From: RYN-433 sp036558265 | GTDB taxonomy: Bacteria; Planctomycetota; Phycisphaerae; Tepidisphaerales; Tepidisphaeraceae | DNA length: 24,303 nucleotides | Assembly: GCA_036558265.1 (NCBI GenBank) | Contig: DATBFY010000592.1 | Location: 1-24,303, forward strand | Direction of reading: 5' to 3' | Shown here: one piece after another, positions 8,089-17,900 of the stretch | Layout: each line of letters starts with the position of its first letter | Position numbering within the stretch: the first letter of the stretch is position 1 | Translations under genes and position numbers: made by a program | The notes under the pieces: model-generated | Database searches by the model: none | Seen by the model: the letters and a program-made list of their open reading frames with translations, nothing else | What the model was told of the DNA's origin: nothing

Positions 8089-9594
8089 ATGTCCGACCCG
8101 TCGTCAGTCACCGCATCGCTCCGCGCCCCCGTGGCGATCCCCGTGCATCCCCATTCCGCCACGGCCGATTTCGTGCAGGAGGCGCAGCACTCGCTCTTCG
8201 ACTTCCACGGCGTGAGCGCGCGGAACGCCGCCGACGTCCGCCTCAAGCGGGCGGTGAACAAGGCGACGCTCCACCAGTACACGCAGCGGCAGGCACAGAT
8301 GCCGCAGTTGCCCGATCCGGATGGCCTGCGGTCGCTCGCGGGGCGGATCAAGCAGCACGCGATCGAAAACCTCGACTATTACCTCGAGCAACTGAAGGCC
8401 AACGTCGAGAAGAACGGCGGGCAGGTTCACTTTGCAGCGACGGCGGACGACGCGCGGCGGATCATCATGGACATTGCCCGCCGCGCCAACTGCCACCGCG
8501 TGGTCAAGTCCAAGTCGATGGCCAGCGAGGAGATCGAGCTGGCGCACCTGATGGAGGCGCGCGGCATGGACGTGGTCGAGACGGACCTCGGCGAGTTCAT
8601 CGTCCAGATCGGCAAGGACAAGCCTAGTCACATCGTCGCGCCGATCATCCACCTCGATACCGAGCAGATCGCCGACGTCATGTGCAAACACTTCGGCGTC
8701 GAGCACTGCACCGAGCCGAAGAAGCTGGCCGAGTACGCGCGGGTTCACCTGCGCGACAAGTTCCGCCGGGCGGACCTGGGGATGACGGGGGGCAATTTCC
8801 TGGTGGCCGAGACGGGGCACGTCTGCGTCGTGGAGAACGAGGGGAACGCGCGGCAGAGCGTGACCACCCCGCGCGTGCTGATCAGTCTCGTCGGCATCGA
8901 GAAGGTCGTGCCGCGCCTGAAGGACCTGGGCGTCATGCTCAAGCTGCTGGCGCGTAGCGCAACCGGTCAGCCGATGACGGTCTACACGAGCATATTTGGC
9001 GGGCCGAAGAAGCCAGGCGAGCGGGATGGCCCGGATGAGTTCCACCTGGTGCTGCTCGATAACGGCCGGACGGAGATCCTGGCGAGCGAGGAATATCGCG
9101 AGACGCTGCGCTGCATCCGCTGTGGGGCGTGTCTCAACGCCTGCCCGGTCTATCGCAAGATTGGCGGGCACGGGTATGGGTATGTCTACTCCGGCCCGAT
9201 CGGCGCGCTGATCACGCCGCTCTTCAAAGGCCTGGGCAACTACAAGGATCTGCCGCAGGCGAGCAGTCTGTGCGGCGCGTGCTACGAGGCCTGCCCGGTC
9301 AAAATCAACATCCCGCAGCACCTGATCAACCTGCGGCGCGACATCGTCCGCCAGCACATCAACACCTGGCCGGAGCGATTCGTGTACCGGGCGTGGGCCA
9401 AGGGGCTGAAATCACCGCTCTTGTACAAGTTGATCGGGACGCTGCAGAAGTGGGACCTGCGCAGGCGCGCCAAGGGCACGGGCTGGGTGGCCAAGATGCC
9501 GTCGGTGGCGGCGGGGTGGACCCAGATTCGCGACATGCCCGCGCCGGCCAAGCGCACGTTCCACCAGATTTGGAAGAAACGGAGGGCGAAGTAG
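8089..9594 (+). CDS. lutB: L-lactate utilisation iron-sulfur protein LutB
   Basis: A 501-residue protein matching the LutB family in length and architecture. An N-terminal LUD domain covers about residues 60-310, with motifs such as SKSMASEEIEL, MTGGNFLVAETG and VVENEGNARQSVTTPRVL. A ferredoxin-like part follows with one complete [4Fe-4S] motif, CIRCGACLNACP (Cys342, 345, 348, 352), and a second motif, CGACYEACP (Cys395, 398, 402). The family acts with LutA and LutC in oxidising L-lactate to pyruvate, passing electrons to the respiratory chain. It is followed after two bases by lutC, so the two are co-transcribed. An upstream in-frame extension is open to 7360 but lies inside the exporter gene; the ATG at 8089 fits the family N-terminus. 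LutA is not in this window. Confidence 0.93.
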   Translation: MSDPSSVTASLRAPVAIPVHPHSATADFVQEAQHSLFDFHGVSARNAADVRLKRAVNKATLHQYTQRQAQMPQLPDPDGLRSLAGRIKQHAIENLDYYLEQLKANVEKNGGQVHFAATADDARRIIMDIARRANCHRVVKSKSMASEEIELAHLMEARGMDVVETDLGEFIVQIGKDKPSHIVAPIIHLDTEQIADVMCKHFGVEHCTEPKKLAEYARVHLRDKFRRADLGMTGGNFLVAETGHVCVVENEGNARQSVTTPRVLISLVGIEKVVPRLKDLGVMLKLLARSATGQPMTVYTSIFGGPKKPGERDGPDEFHLVLLDNGRTEILASEEYRETLRCIRCGACLNACPVYRKIGGHGYGYVYSGPIGALITPLFKGLGNYKDLPQASSLCGACYEACPVKINIPQHLINLRRDIVRQHINTWPERFVYRAWAKGLKSPLLYKLIGTLQKWDLRRRAKGTGWVAKMPSVAAGWTQIRDMPAPAKRTFHQIWKKRRAK

Positions 9595-9596
9595 CA

Positions 9597-10262
9597 ATGG
9601 AGGAACAGTCGAATCAAACGGTGCTTGAACGCGTGCGTAAGGCGCTGGGGCGGACGCAGCCGATCGCCGCCCCGACCGCGCCACCGCCGGAGATCCTCGA
9701 ACCGGTCGCTAGGCTGGTACACAGCGACATCGGCCTGCCCGAGCTGTTCGCCAAGCGCGCCGCGGACAACAAGATGCACGTGGACGCCATCGCTTCGGAT
9801 GACGTGGCCGATCACGTGGCGGGTCTGCTCAAAGAGAAGGGCGTCCGACGGGTTGCCGTGCCGGTCTCGCCTTTGCTGGAGAGCCTGGGCGTCGTCGAAG
9901 CCCTCCGCGCGGCGGGGCTGGAAGTCAGGACCTGGGACCAGATCACGCTGGATGAGTTGTACGACTTCGATGCCGCCGTCACCGACGTGACCTACGCCAT
10001 CGCCGAGACGGGTAGCCTGGTAATCAAGACCGGCCCGCAGCACGGTCGGGCGCTGTCGCTGGTGCCGCTGCTCCACGTGGCGATCGTCGAGCCGCGGAAC
10101 TGTCTGCCGGACCTGTTGGACCTGATGGACGCGCTGGGGCGCGAAGGGATCGGCAACAACGTGACGATCATCACCGGGCCGAGTAAGACCGCGGACATCG
10201 AAGGGGCGCTGGTCGTCGGCGTCCACGGTCCCGGCGAGGTGCAGGTGTTCGTCCTGCAATAA
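9597..10262 (+). CDS. lutC: Lactate utilisation protein LutC (LUD domain)
   Basis: A 221-residue protein with the LutC/YkgG (DUF162, LUD) fold. It opens with a typical short helix (NQTVLERVRKALGR) and carries the family motifs DVTYAIAETGSLVI (about residues 134-147), LSLVPLLHVAIVE and NNVTIITGPSKTADIEGALVVGVHGPGEV towards the C-terminus. It partners LutB in the lactate-oxidising complex. The start lies two bases past the lutB stop, with GGAGG at 9581-9585 inside the lutB end serving as ribosome-binding site, so translation is probably coupled. Its stop is eight bases from the stop of the convergent haemoglobin gene. Confidence 0.93.
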   Translation: MEEQSNQTVLERVRKALGRTQPIAAPTAPPPEILEPVARLVHSDIGLPELFAKRAADNKMHVDAIASDDVADHVAGLLKEKGVRRVAVPVSPLLESLGVVEALRAAGLEVRTWDQITLDELYDFDAAVTDVTYAIAETGSLVIKTGPQHGRALSLVPLLHVAIVEPRNCLPDLLDLMDALGREGIGNNVTIITGPSKTADIEGALVVGVHGPGEVQVFVLQ

Positions 10263-10270
10263 GCAGGGGG

Positions 10271-10651
10271 TCATCCGGGGCGGTTGATCAGAAAGGTGGC
10301 GGCTTGTTCGAAAAACTGGTGCAGGGGGCGGTGGGCCTCGGGCGGAAACTTCGCCGCATCAAGCGCCTGCAGCATGGTCGAGACCCAGCGGTCGCGGGCG
10401 GTCTTGTCAATCTTGAAGCGGGCGTGGCGCATCCCCAGGCGCGGGTGACCGCGTCTTTCGACGTACCGCATCGGCCCACCAAACCGCCCCACCAGGAACT
10501 CGCGGAGCCGCCACTCGGCGCCCGCCAGGTCGTGCTCGTACATGGGGCCCAGGATCGGGTCGGTGGGGACGTGGCGAAAGAAGGCGGCGGTCAGGCGCGC
10601 AAAGCCCTCATCGCCGATCAGGCTGTAGACGTTGGTGTCGAGCAGGTCCAT
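10271..10651 (-). CDS. Group II truncated haemoglobin (TrHbO-like)
   Basis: A 126-residue haem protein of the usual size. It aligns by eye with group II truncated globins through DPILGPMY, DLAGAEWRLREFL, GGPMRYVERRGHPRL and GMRHARFKI. His76 is the proximal haem ligand, Trp89 (RDRWV) is the group II Trp at G8, and Tyr38 is at CD1. The B10 position in the helix TAAFFRHV is Phe25, where mycobacterial TrHbO has Tyr, which should change the distal hydrogen-bond network. Family roles include oxygen, NO or peroxide chemistry. TAAAAT at about 10664-10669 on the minus strand, roughly 12 bases before the start, may give it its own short-leader promoter. It otherwise follows the secreted repeat protein gene by 26 bases on the same strand. 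Confidence 0.9.
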   Translation of the reverse strand: MDLLDTNVYSLIGDEGFARLTAAFFRHVPTDPILGPMYEHDLAGAEWRLREFLVGRFGGPMRYVERRGHPRLGMRHARFKIDKTARDRWVSTMLQALDAAKFPPEAHRPLHQFFEQAATFLINRPG

Positions 10652-10677
10652 CGCGGGCCTGGCATTTTAGGCACAGG

Positions 10678-12066
10678 TCAGCGGACGGTCTCCAGGATGG
10701 AGACTGCCTGCTCGCCGTTGCGGAAGCCCGTGGATAGCCCCAGGACGTAAACGCGAGCCGTGGCGGCGTTGGCGGGCGCAAGGGCGAAGGTGACGGCGTC
10801 GTCGCGGATGTCGGGCGCCTCGAGCTGGGCCGCGCTGGCGAAATTCCCGGCCCCCGTGTACTTGGCGACGAAGAGGTCGCTGGGCGCGTCGGCGGAGTCG
10901 ACGTGGTTGCCGGTGTCCATGATGTAAGCGCCGCGGCCGGGGTCGAAATCGACCAGGTCGTTAAAGGACCCGGTGAGATAGATGTCGCCGCTGTCACGGT
11001 CGATCGTGGCGCCGGTGGTGAAGTCCGGACCGGTGCCGCCGATGAACTCGGCGAAGTTCATCGTCCCCTTGGGGGTGTATCGGGAAAGGAAGATGTTGGA
11101 GAAGGCGTCGGTCGGCTGGATCGGGCCCAGGACGTGGGCGTCGAGGTTGGACGGGTTGAAATCGGCGTACCCGGTGAGGTTGCCGGCAATGACGGGGTAA
11201 TTGGAGGCGTCGAAGTCGAGGGAGGCGGGTTGGACGGTGCCACCGGGAGCAGCGCTTGTGGTGAGCACCTGGCGGGAGAGGTATCGCCCGCCGCTGGTGA
11301 ACCGGGTGATGGCCATCGATGCCGCGGTCGAGGTCTGGGCGACCACGGCGGGGTTTCCGCTGCGGTCGATGCCGAGCCTGGGCGCGCGGGTATCGGGGAC
11401 CAGGGTGATCCAGGCCGGTGTCGTCACGGCGGAGAACTTGGCCAGGTAGTCCTGGCCCGACGTCTGCCCGCCCGCGACGAAGAGGTTTCCGGCGGCGTCG
11501 AGCTTGAGCTGCTCGGCGCTGGCGGCATTGCCCCCGTTGGGGACCGCCTGCACGCTGGCCCCGGCGAAGGCGCCATCAGCCGAGAAGCGGAAGGCGATAA
11601 CGTCCGTGCCGCCCGACACCGAGGAGCGGACGCGCGTCTTGCGCCAGGGGTCGGCGTCGACGTCCTGGTCGATCGTGCCCGAGAGGAAGAAATTCCCACG
11701 CTTATCCACCGTGATGGCCTGCAGGTTGGGGGCGGCCAGGCCGTTGGCGCCGTCGACGAAAGGCATGACCCAGTAAAGGCCCCCCGCCGGGGAGTACTTG
11801 GCGACAAAGACCGAGTCGCCCGAACCGCCGTCGACGTTATAAGTGCGGCGGGAACTGGGATTGAAATCGACGTTGCCGGAGAACGAGCCGAGGATGAGGA
11901 CATTGCCGTCCCGATCGGCGGCGGCGGCGATCGGCTCGGTCGTCTGGTCGGGGCCCAACAGGTACGTGGGGAACGCGATCGTGAGGAGCTGGCGGGTTTC
12001 CAGCGGCTCGACGAAGGCGCGGACAGTGCGGGCCAAGCCCTTACGACGGTTGAATTGTTGTTGCAT
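10678..12066 (-). CDS. Secreted LEPR-XLL beta-propeller-like repeat protein (SBBP-type)
   Basis: A 462-residue exported protein. It begins with a basic stretch and the planctomycete LEPR-type motif FVEPLETRQLLT (about 18-29). The rest is about six or seven repeats with the pattern D-x-x-G-N-x-x-x-x-G (DRDGNVLILGS, DKRGNFFLSGT, DAAGNLFVAGG, DRSGNPAVVAQ, DRDSGDIYLTGS). Three repeats also carry a VDFNP/ADFNP/VDFDP motif, and VAKY or SRYTPKG lies between units. This is the layout of SBBP (beta-propeller) proteins; no catalytic residues stand out, and a binding or surface role is inferred. It lacks the basic C-terminal tail of the other two LEPR proteins. I start at the ATG at 12064-12066, where the motif sits at the usual distance; the frame is open upstream to 12306 but would run into the next gene. 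TACTAT about 24 bases upstream could be a -10 box. Confidence 0.87.
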   Translation of the reverse strand: MQQQFNRRKGLARTVRAFVEPLETRQLLTIAFPTYLLGPDQTTEPIAAAADRDGNVLILGSFSGNVDFNPSSRRTYNVDGGSGDSVFVAKYSPAGGLYWVMPFVDGANGLAAPNLQAITVDKRGNFFLSGTIDQDVDADPWRKTRVRSSVSGGTDVIAFRFSADGAFAGASVQAVPNGGNAASAEQLKLDAAGNLFVAGGQTSGQDYLAKFSAVTTPAWITLVPDTRAPRLGIDRSGNPAVVAQTSTAASMAITRFTSGGRYLSRQVLTTSAAPGGTVQPASLDFDASNYPVIAGNLTGYADFNPSNLDAHVLGPIQPTDAFSNIFLSRYTPKGTMNFAEFIGGTGPDFTTGATIDRDSGDIYLTGSFNDLVDFDPGRGAYIMDTGNHVDSADAPSDLFVAKYTGAGNFASAAQLEAPDIRDDAVTFALAPANAATARVYVLGLSTGFRNGEQAVSILETVR

Positions 12067-12215
12067 CAGGGAGTGCCTTTGTGTGGAGGAATAGTACCTC
12101 AACCGCACGGGCGTTGAAAGTTTGCCGGGAGTTTTCGTCAGGATTAGACGCAGGCGGTGGCGCGAAGTTGCCGGAGTGTTGCGCGCGCCAACGAAGACCT
12201 GGGGTTGGGCTGCGG

Positions 12216-13541
12216 CTAACGGCCGGTGGGCGGGTGATCGAGGATCGCGCCGATGTCGATCAGGTACATCTGCCGGCCGAGCCCCTCGTACGTGGAATCG
12301 ATGCACACGATCCTGCCGTCCCGACTGAAACGCGGGTGCAGGTCGACCCGGTATTCCGCCGTGAAGTTGGGAACATGTTCGGCCGTCGATTTCAACCTGG
12401 CCAGCGGAACGAACCGCCCGGTCGGTCGATGGTACAAAAACAGATATTGGTACCCGGCCAGCACGTACGTGTCAGAGATGATCCAATCGCCACCCGGGCC
12501 GGGGAGAAAACTGTCGTGGCCGTCGAAATTCGAGGGCCAGAGAAGCTGACTGGCCTGGCCGCTCCCGTCATCCTTGAAGATAAAGTAGCCACCGACCGGC
12601 GAAGCACCGCGCGGGGGCGTATGCCGACCGTAATCCATGATCTGGTCGTCATCCTGCCACGCGTGGTGACTGGGGTTGGCATATAAGTAACGGACGTCAG
12701 TCCCCGCGGGCGTCAGGGAGTAAGCTTGGAAGAGGCTGTTCACCGGGTCCTTGATGAACGTGACCAGGCGCGTTCCGGACGGGTTCCAGCCCTCGCGGAA
12801 GAAGTAGAGGTGGCCCGATGCGGGAAGTCCCTTGGGATAGGCGATCTTCGCCATCTTCTCCAGGCTCAAGATCAACTCGGACCGCCCCGTCTGCATGTCC
12901 ATCGTCCAGATGCCGGTCTTCGCGGGCGCGAACTCCTTCTCGTAGGCGTCCTCGATGCCCACGTACTCGGTTCCCTTGAAATGCTTCATCCGCTCGAAAT
13001 CGTGGGTGAGCGCGGTCGCGCCATCGGGCGACAGGTCGTAGATCGGCCGGGGCAGCGTTCGCCGCGCGCCGGTGCGGAAATCGTAGACGCGGCAGACGAA
13101 CGATTTGCCATCTTCGGCGCGGTCGTTCCACACGATCTCGTCCGATCCGGGACGCCATTGCAGCCGATTTCCCTGCTGCCAGTTCCACGCGGCCGTCTCG
13201 CCGATCTTGGTCCACTTGAAGCCGTCCTTGAGATCGATGTACCCCACGTCGCCGCGGTCGTCAGGCCGCACGTCCCGGCCTTGACAATAGACGCGCAGGC
13301 CCAGCACGTATCGCCCCGTGACGTCGAACTGATGGACCTGATAGAAGAAGAATCCCGTATACGCGGGGTGTTCGCGGCTTCCCGGATCTGACACACGCGT
13401 CAGCGTCAGGTAGCGCGAATCACGCGCCCCCAGCAGTTGGTCGAAGCGGGTGTACGTCGTGTACGGGAGATCGTCCGCCGCAGGAACTGACCAGGCCAGC
13501 GCCACCAGAACGATCGCCGATGCCATAGCGGGAGATCGCAT
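12216..13541 (-). CDS. Exported beta-propeller protein resembling oligogalacturonate lyase / TolB-type propellers
   Basis: A 441-residue protein with a signal peptide (MASAIVLVALAWSVPAADD region, cleavage near residue 22). The body has repeated blade-like units with aromatic/Asp patterns: WRPGSDEIVWND, YDLSPDGATALTHDF, GWNPSGTRLVTFI, YANPSHHAWQDDDQIMDYG, HPRFSRDGRIVCIDS. The HPxFSxDGRxVxxDS block and the overall plan recall PL22 oligogalacturonate lyases and the related TolB-like propellers common in planctomycetes and Bacteroidetes. PL22 enzymes cleave unsaturated oligogalacturonides from pectin breakdown; activity here is inference, helped by the pectate lyase and beta-helix genes immediately upstream. 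The start at 13541 is supported by GGAGG nine bases upstream (13551-13555 on this strand). It is the third gene of a minus-strand operon. Confidence 0.8.
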   Translation of the reverse strand: MRSPAMASAIVLVALAWSVPAADDLPYTTYTRFDQLLGARDSRYLTLTRVSDPGSREHPAYTGFFFYQVHQFDVTGRYVLGLRVYCQGRDVRPDDRGDVGYIDLKDGFKWTKIGETAAWNWQQGNRLQWRPGSDEIVWNDRAEDGKSFVCRVYDFRTGARRTLPRPIYDLSPDGATALTHDFERMKHFKGTEYVGIEDAYEKEFAPAKTGIWTMDMQTGRSELILSLEKMAKIAYPKGLPASGHLYFFREGWNPSGTRLVTFIKDPVNSLFQAYSLTPAGTDVRYLYANPSHHAWQDDDQIMDYGRHTPPRGASPVGGYFIFKDDGSGQASQLLWPSNFDGHDSFLPGPGGDWIISDTYVLAGYQYLFLYHRPTGRFVPLARLKSTAEHVPNFTAEYRVDLHPRFSRDGRIVCIDSTYEGLGRQMYLIDIGAILDHPPTGR

Positions 13542-13562
13542 CGCGGATAGCCTCCGTCTTGC

Positions 13563-14918
13563 TCACCCCTTACGAAGATCGGAGATCGGCACGGCGAAGC
13601 CGTCGATCTGGTTGTCTTCCGTACGGATGTCGCGCGTCTCACGCCCGATCCGGATGCCGACCCGCGACCTGGGGGCGCGGGTTTCCCGCAGTTCATTCTT
13701 GACGATGACGACCGACTCGGTCTGGCCGTTGATGTCGATGGCGGCGCCCTTGTCACCGCCGCTGTCGATGATGCGGTTTCGCTCGAATCGGTTCCGGTGC
13801 GGCGCGAAGGCCTTGTTGCCGCCACGGAAGTGGATGCCCGCCTCTCGGCTGCGCCGCACGTCATTGTCGCGGATGAGGTTGTCCGAATCGCTGTGGCCGA
13901 ACGTCATGCCGTAACCGCAGTCTTCGATCACGTTCTTCTCGTACAGCCCGTGCTGCGCGCCCCAGCAGAAGTAAATGCCCTCGGCGCTGCGCTGGACGCG
14001 ATTGGAGCGGACGACCGAGCGCTGTGAGCCGCTGCCGCTGTGAAGCGCCAGGCGCACGCCGTCGGACAGGTGGCAGTTTTCCACCAGCACGTCGTGGGCG
14101 ATGCCCCAGACGATCCCGTCGCAGTAGAAGTTGCGGACGATCAGTCCGCGGGCGGTGATGCGGTTGGATTCGTCAAAGCGCACGGCGCCGTCGTCGAACA
14201 TGCCCTTGTCGATCATCTCGTTGTGGGATCTGTTGCCGTCGACGGCGAGGTTTTCGATCAGTACGTCGCTGACCTCGCTGCACTGGAGCAGGGCGAAGTT
14301 CGTGGCGATCTGCGGTTCCTCCGAAAGGTGAAACCGCTCTTCGAGCCGTCGATCGAGCTTAAAGCGATTGCCGGCGGCGGCGACGATCGTCCGTTGAATG
14401 ATGTTCAGGCCCTTGCGGTAGGGGTCGGTGGCGCAGAGGCGCACGCCGTCGCCGACCCCGAATCCTTTTGGATCGGCGAGCGTGACTTCCTGGTCCCAGT
14501 GGTCGCCATCGACGATGAGCTTGGTCGTCGTCGACGGTTCCTTGACGAGCACGGAATCTTCGCCGCTGCCGATGAGGCGGACTTTGGAGCGGAGGAAGAC
14601 CGAGTTGCGCAGGCGATACCTGCCGGGAAGGATCCGAACGGTGCCGCCGCCCCAATGGGAGACGTAATCGACGGCGGCCTGGATGACACGCTCGGTATGG
14701 CCGATCATGTCGGCATCCTTCTGGCCGACCGTCACGCTGATGCTGTTGGCCCAGTCAGGTTCGACGGGATCGCCGGCGATGGCGCGGGGATTGGCGTTTT
14801 TCGGCAGGTCGTCGGCCGATCGGAGGCTCGCGCAACAATATGCGCCGGCGACGACGCCGCCGACGGTCTGCAGGAAGCGCCTGCGGGCTAGCCGCACGGG
14901 ACGGAAGGGGGCGGTCAT
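13563..14918 (-). CDS. Tat-exported right-handed beta-helix protein (pectate-lyase-like fold)
   Basis: A 451-residue protein with a twin-arginine signal: RRRFLQ at about residues 12-17, then the hydrophobic TVGGVVAGAYCCA. The mature protein starts with a pectate_lyase_3-type entry strand (GGGTVRILPGRYRLRNSVFL). It continues as parallel beta-helix rungs with asparagine ladders: VLIENLAVDGN, VLVENCHLSDG, SVVRSNRVQRS, GLYEKNVIEDC, NLIRDNDVRRS, NRFERNRIIDS. The family includes polysaccharide lyases, glycosidases and epimerases; the catalytic residues cannot be picked by eye. Tat export suggests it folds in the cytoplasm, possibly with a metal. I start at the ATG at 14918 because AAGGAG lies eight bases upstream. 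It is the second gene of the pectin operon, 37 bases after the fusion gene and 21 bases before the propeller gene. Confidence 0.88.
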   Translation of the reverse strand: MTAPFRPVRLARRRFLQTVGGVVAGAYCCASLRSADDLPKNANPRAIAGDPVEPDWANSISVTVGQKDADMIGHTERVIQAAVDYVSHWGGGTVRILPGRYRLRNSVFLRSKVRLIGSGEDSVLVKEPSTTTKLIVDGDHWDQEVTLADPKGFGVGDGVRLCATDPYRKGLNIIQRTIVAAAGNRFKLDRRLEERFHLSEEPQIATNFALLQCSEVSDVLIENLAVDGNRSHNEMIDKGMFDDGAVRFDESNRITARGLIVRNFYCDGIVWGIAHDVLVENCHLSDGVRLALHSGSGSQRSVVRSNRVQRSAEGIYFCWGAQHGLYEKNVIEDCGYGMTFGHSDSDNLIRDNDVRRSREAGIHFRGGNKAFAPHRNRFERNRIIDSGGDKGAAIDINGQTESVVIVKNELRETRAPRSRVGIRIGRETRDIRTEDNQIDGFAVPISDLRKG

Positions 14919-14955
14919 CGCGTTTCTCCTTCGCTCGAGTGCTCTGCCCCCCAAG

Positions 14956-17900
14956 TCAGTTCCTGACGACTTCGAAGGCCCAATCTTCGGTATCCGGAGA
15001 TGAAAGGGTAATGGTACCACGGTTTGCAGCGGTGTTGAGATTGGTTCGCCGGGCGGTGCGGGGGTCGAATTGAGTGACGCGATAGGTGGCGTCCGCCGGA
15101 CCGGCGATTTTGAGCTCGGTCAAGCGGGTATTCTCGGCGTAGACGATGTAGCTCTGCTGCGGCTCGGCAAGACAGTAGGAATAGCCGGCGGCGGAAGTGG
15201 AGACCAGCTCGTCGTGGGGGACGAGTTTCCACCATGATCGGCGGGAACCGTCCTCGGTCTGGGTGAAGAACGCGTTGAAGGTCTGAAGGTCCTTCACCGC
15301 AACCCGCGCCTCCGGATCGTCAGGTTGGAACTGAGTTTGCCTCCCGGCCCAGCCGCCGTAATAGGTTCGCCAGAAGCCGGGGACGATGTAGCAGCCGGAC
15401 ATCGTGAGGACCCAGGCCGCTTTGCGGAACGTGGCCCGATCGTGGGAATGCCCGCGATTGACGACGTCGGGATGATTCGGCACGGAGCGGCGAAGATAGT
15501 AGGCATATTCGCCGTCGATCACCGGGCGATTGCGGTCGCGCTTGAGGCGCACGTCCATCATCTCATCGTGCAGAGTGTGGCGATTCCTGGGCGTGGCAAA
15601 TCGGCCGCGACAGTTGGCGTCGTCAGGCGGGGTGCAGCCGTCACACCATGGCCACTGATAGTCGCTGCCGCTGTACTGGCAGTATTGGCCCAGCGTGTTC
15701 CACTCGCTTCCTTCACCATAAAAGTCATTGGGGAGCGTGCCGTTGTCGTCGTGGATGCCGCGGAGGCGCTGGTGCGGATCGTGCTTCTGGATCTCAGCCC
15801 CGATACGGTTGAACATGGCGACGCACTGCTCGCGCCCAAGCGGCTTTGCGGCCGGGCCCCACTCGAGCGTGAGGAGAAACAGGACGTTGTAGGCGCTGTA
15901 GCGGGCGACGCAGTAGCGGGCATATCGAAGGCGCGCCGCGTCGTCGCCGAAGGACATCCAGCAGCGGTTGTCGTAGCGATATTTCGGGTCGATGCTGGAG
16001 GCCGGCGTGAAATAGGGCTCCATCAGGATCATCCCGACGGTGATGCCAAGCGCGTTCGCCTGGGCGAGTCGGGCATCGACATTGTCAAAATAGGCGGGGT
16101 TGATCGACTCGGCGCGGTAGTCGTGGAAGGCAACCTGCTCACGGCCGCTCGCGTCGAGGTTGGACGCGCGAACCAGGCCGATGATTTCGGCGTGGACGTA
16201 GTTAAAGCCCTGGGCGGCGCGGAGGGTAAAGTATTCCCTCATCGATTTGGCGGTCAGATTCTGCGCCGGGTCGTCGGCGAAGGCTTCCCATTGGGTGTCG
16301 CCGAACATCCACCAGGGTGTGCCATCCTGGTGTTGGAAGTGATACGGATAGTCTTTCATCGCGGTGATGCCGCCGTGACGGGTGGACGTTGTGCAGGTGA
16401 ACTTGCCGCGCTGTCCGTCCAGACCCCGATCGTTGGAGTGGATCGACCAACTCCATTCGCCGGTCGTGTCGGGGGAGAAGCGCACCCGCCATGTATTGCC
16501 GCCCCCCCAGAAGAGCGGAATGGAGCGCTCTTTACCATCCGCTTGAACGAAGGTGGCGTCGGCGGTGACGGCGGTGTATGGATTGGCGTAGGTCCGCTGC
16601 TGCGTGAAATTTTCTTCGAAAATGCCAAACCGTGGGATTGCCGCAGGTCCTGCGGCAGGTCTGGCCGCCCCCTGGGGCAGACCCGGCACCTCGTCCCCCG
16701 CGAGTTCGTTCAGATAGTTCTCGACGTTGCTGTACCCATTAGCCGAAATCGTCGGTCCATCGCGGTCGCTGTTGGGATCCAGGCCGTGCGCCTTTTCCCA
16801 GGCGTCGGGAATCCCATCGTGATCGGTGTCGGCGGGAGGCGCAGGGGCCCTACTGGCCAGATCGGGCCAGGGGCCGGTCATGGGGCCCTTCGAAGTGCCC
16901 TTTCCGTCGCGCACGCTCTGAATGATGCGCTGATCAACCGTGTCACGTGAAGGTTTGCATGCGCCGACGGTATCGAGCACCCGCTCGAGCAATTTGGCAA
17001 CCGGATCGCATTTAACTTCAGGCGCGGGGAACGGCTTGCCGGCATCGTATTGCCGCTGATCGACCACATGGGTGCTGCCATCGTGTTTGAACTCGTAAAA
17101 GTCCCAGGTGTTGACGCCGTGGCCGGTCCAGTCGTTGTCGGAACCCTTCGGAGACCGCGGCCCCCAGTTGCCGGCGAGGTAGAGTTTGGTCCCGCCCGCC
17201 TCGGCCGCTTTCCCGTCGATCCGCGTCGGCCCGCCGTTGCCCACGTTCAGATACGGATAACCGCTCTCCGGCCCGGCGAGCCACAGGTTCTCGACCACGT
17301 TCCCGAACGCCGAGGTGTTGAGCGCGAACTGCCCGAAGACCGATGCGTTGTTCCCGCTCCAGTTGTAGATCACGTTGTTCCGAAAATCGAACACGTCCGC
17401 GTGCTGCATCAGCGGCGTGCGCGAGCCCAGGTTGGCGTACAGGTTGTGGTGCAGCGTGATGTTCTTCGGCGCGCGGTTGCCGCCGATGTGCTGCCCCATG
17501 AAGCACTCGCCGATCAGGTTCCACTGGAACGTCGCCCGATCCAGGAACGAGCCATACCAGTCGAGTTGCGTGTCGGAGCCCCAGGCGACCGAGCAGTGGT
17601 CGATGATGACGTCGTGTACGCCCGGTTCGGCCGTGCCATAACACAGGATGTTATTGCCCGCGTCGTGCTTCATGTTGCCACCCATGCGAACGCGCAGGTG
17701 ACGAAGCACGATGTCGTGCGCGCCGTTGACGAACCAGACGCCCCAGTCGCCTTCAGGCTCTCCGGTCCCGCGGATCTGCACGCCTCCCGGCGACGTCTGC
17801 CCGGCGACGGTGAGAAAGGGCGTCCGCACCCGGATCGGGCTCTTGAGCGTGATCGTGCCGCTGACGCGAAACACGCAGATCCGCGGCCCGGACGACTCCA

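Noticed and set aside
8104..9357. 417-codon minus-strand open frame opposite lutB
   Set aside because: Antisense to the LUD and ferredoxin motifs of LutB.
10903..12117. 404-codon plus-strand open frame opposite the SBBP-like protein
   Set aside because: Shadow frame; the minus strand has an LEPR motif and regular repeats.
15325..16950. 541-codon plus-strand open frame opposite the pectate lyase fusion
   Set aside because: Antisense to well-conserved enzyme domains; no domain of its own.
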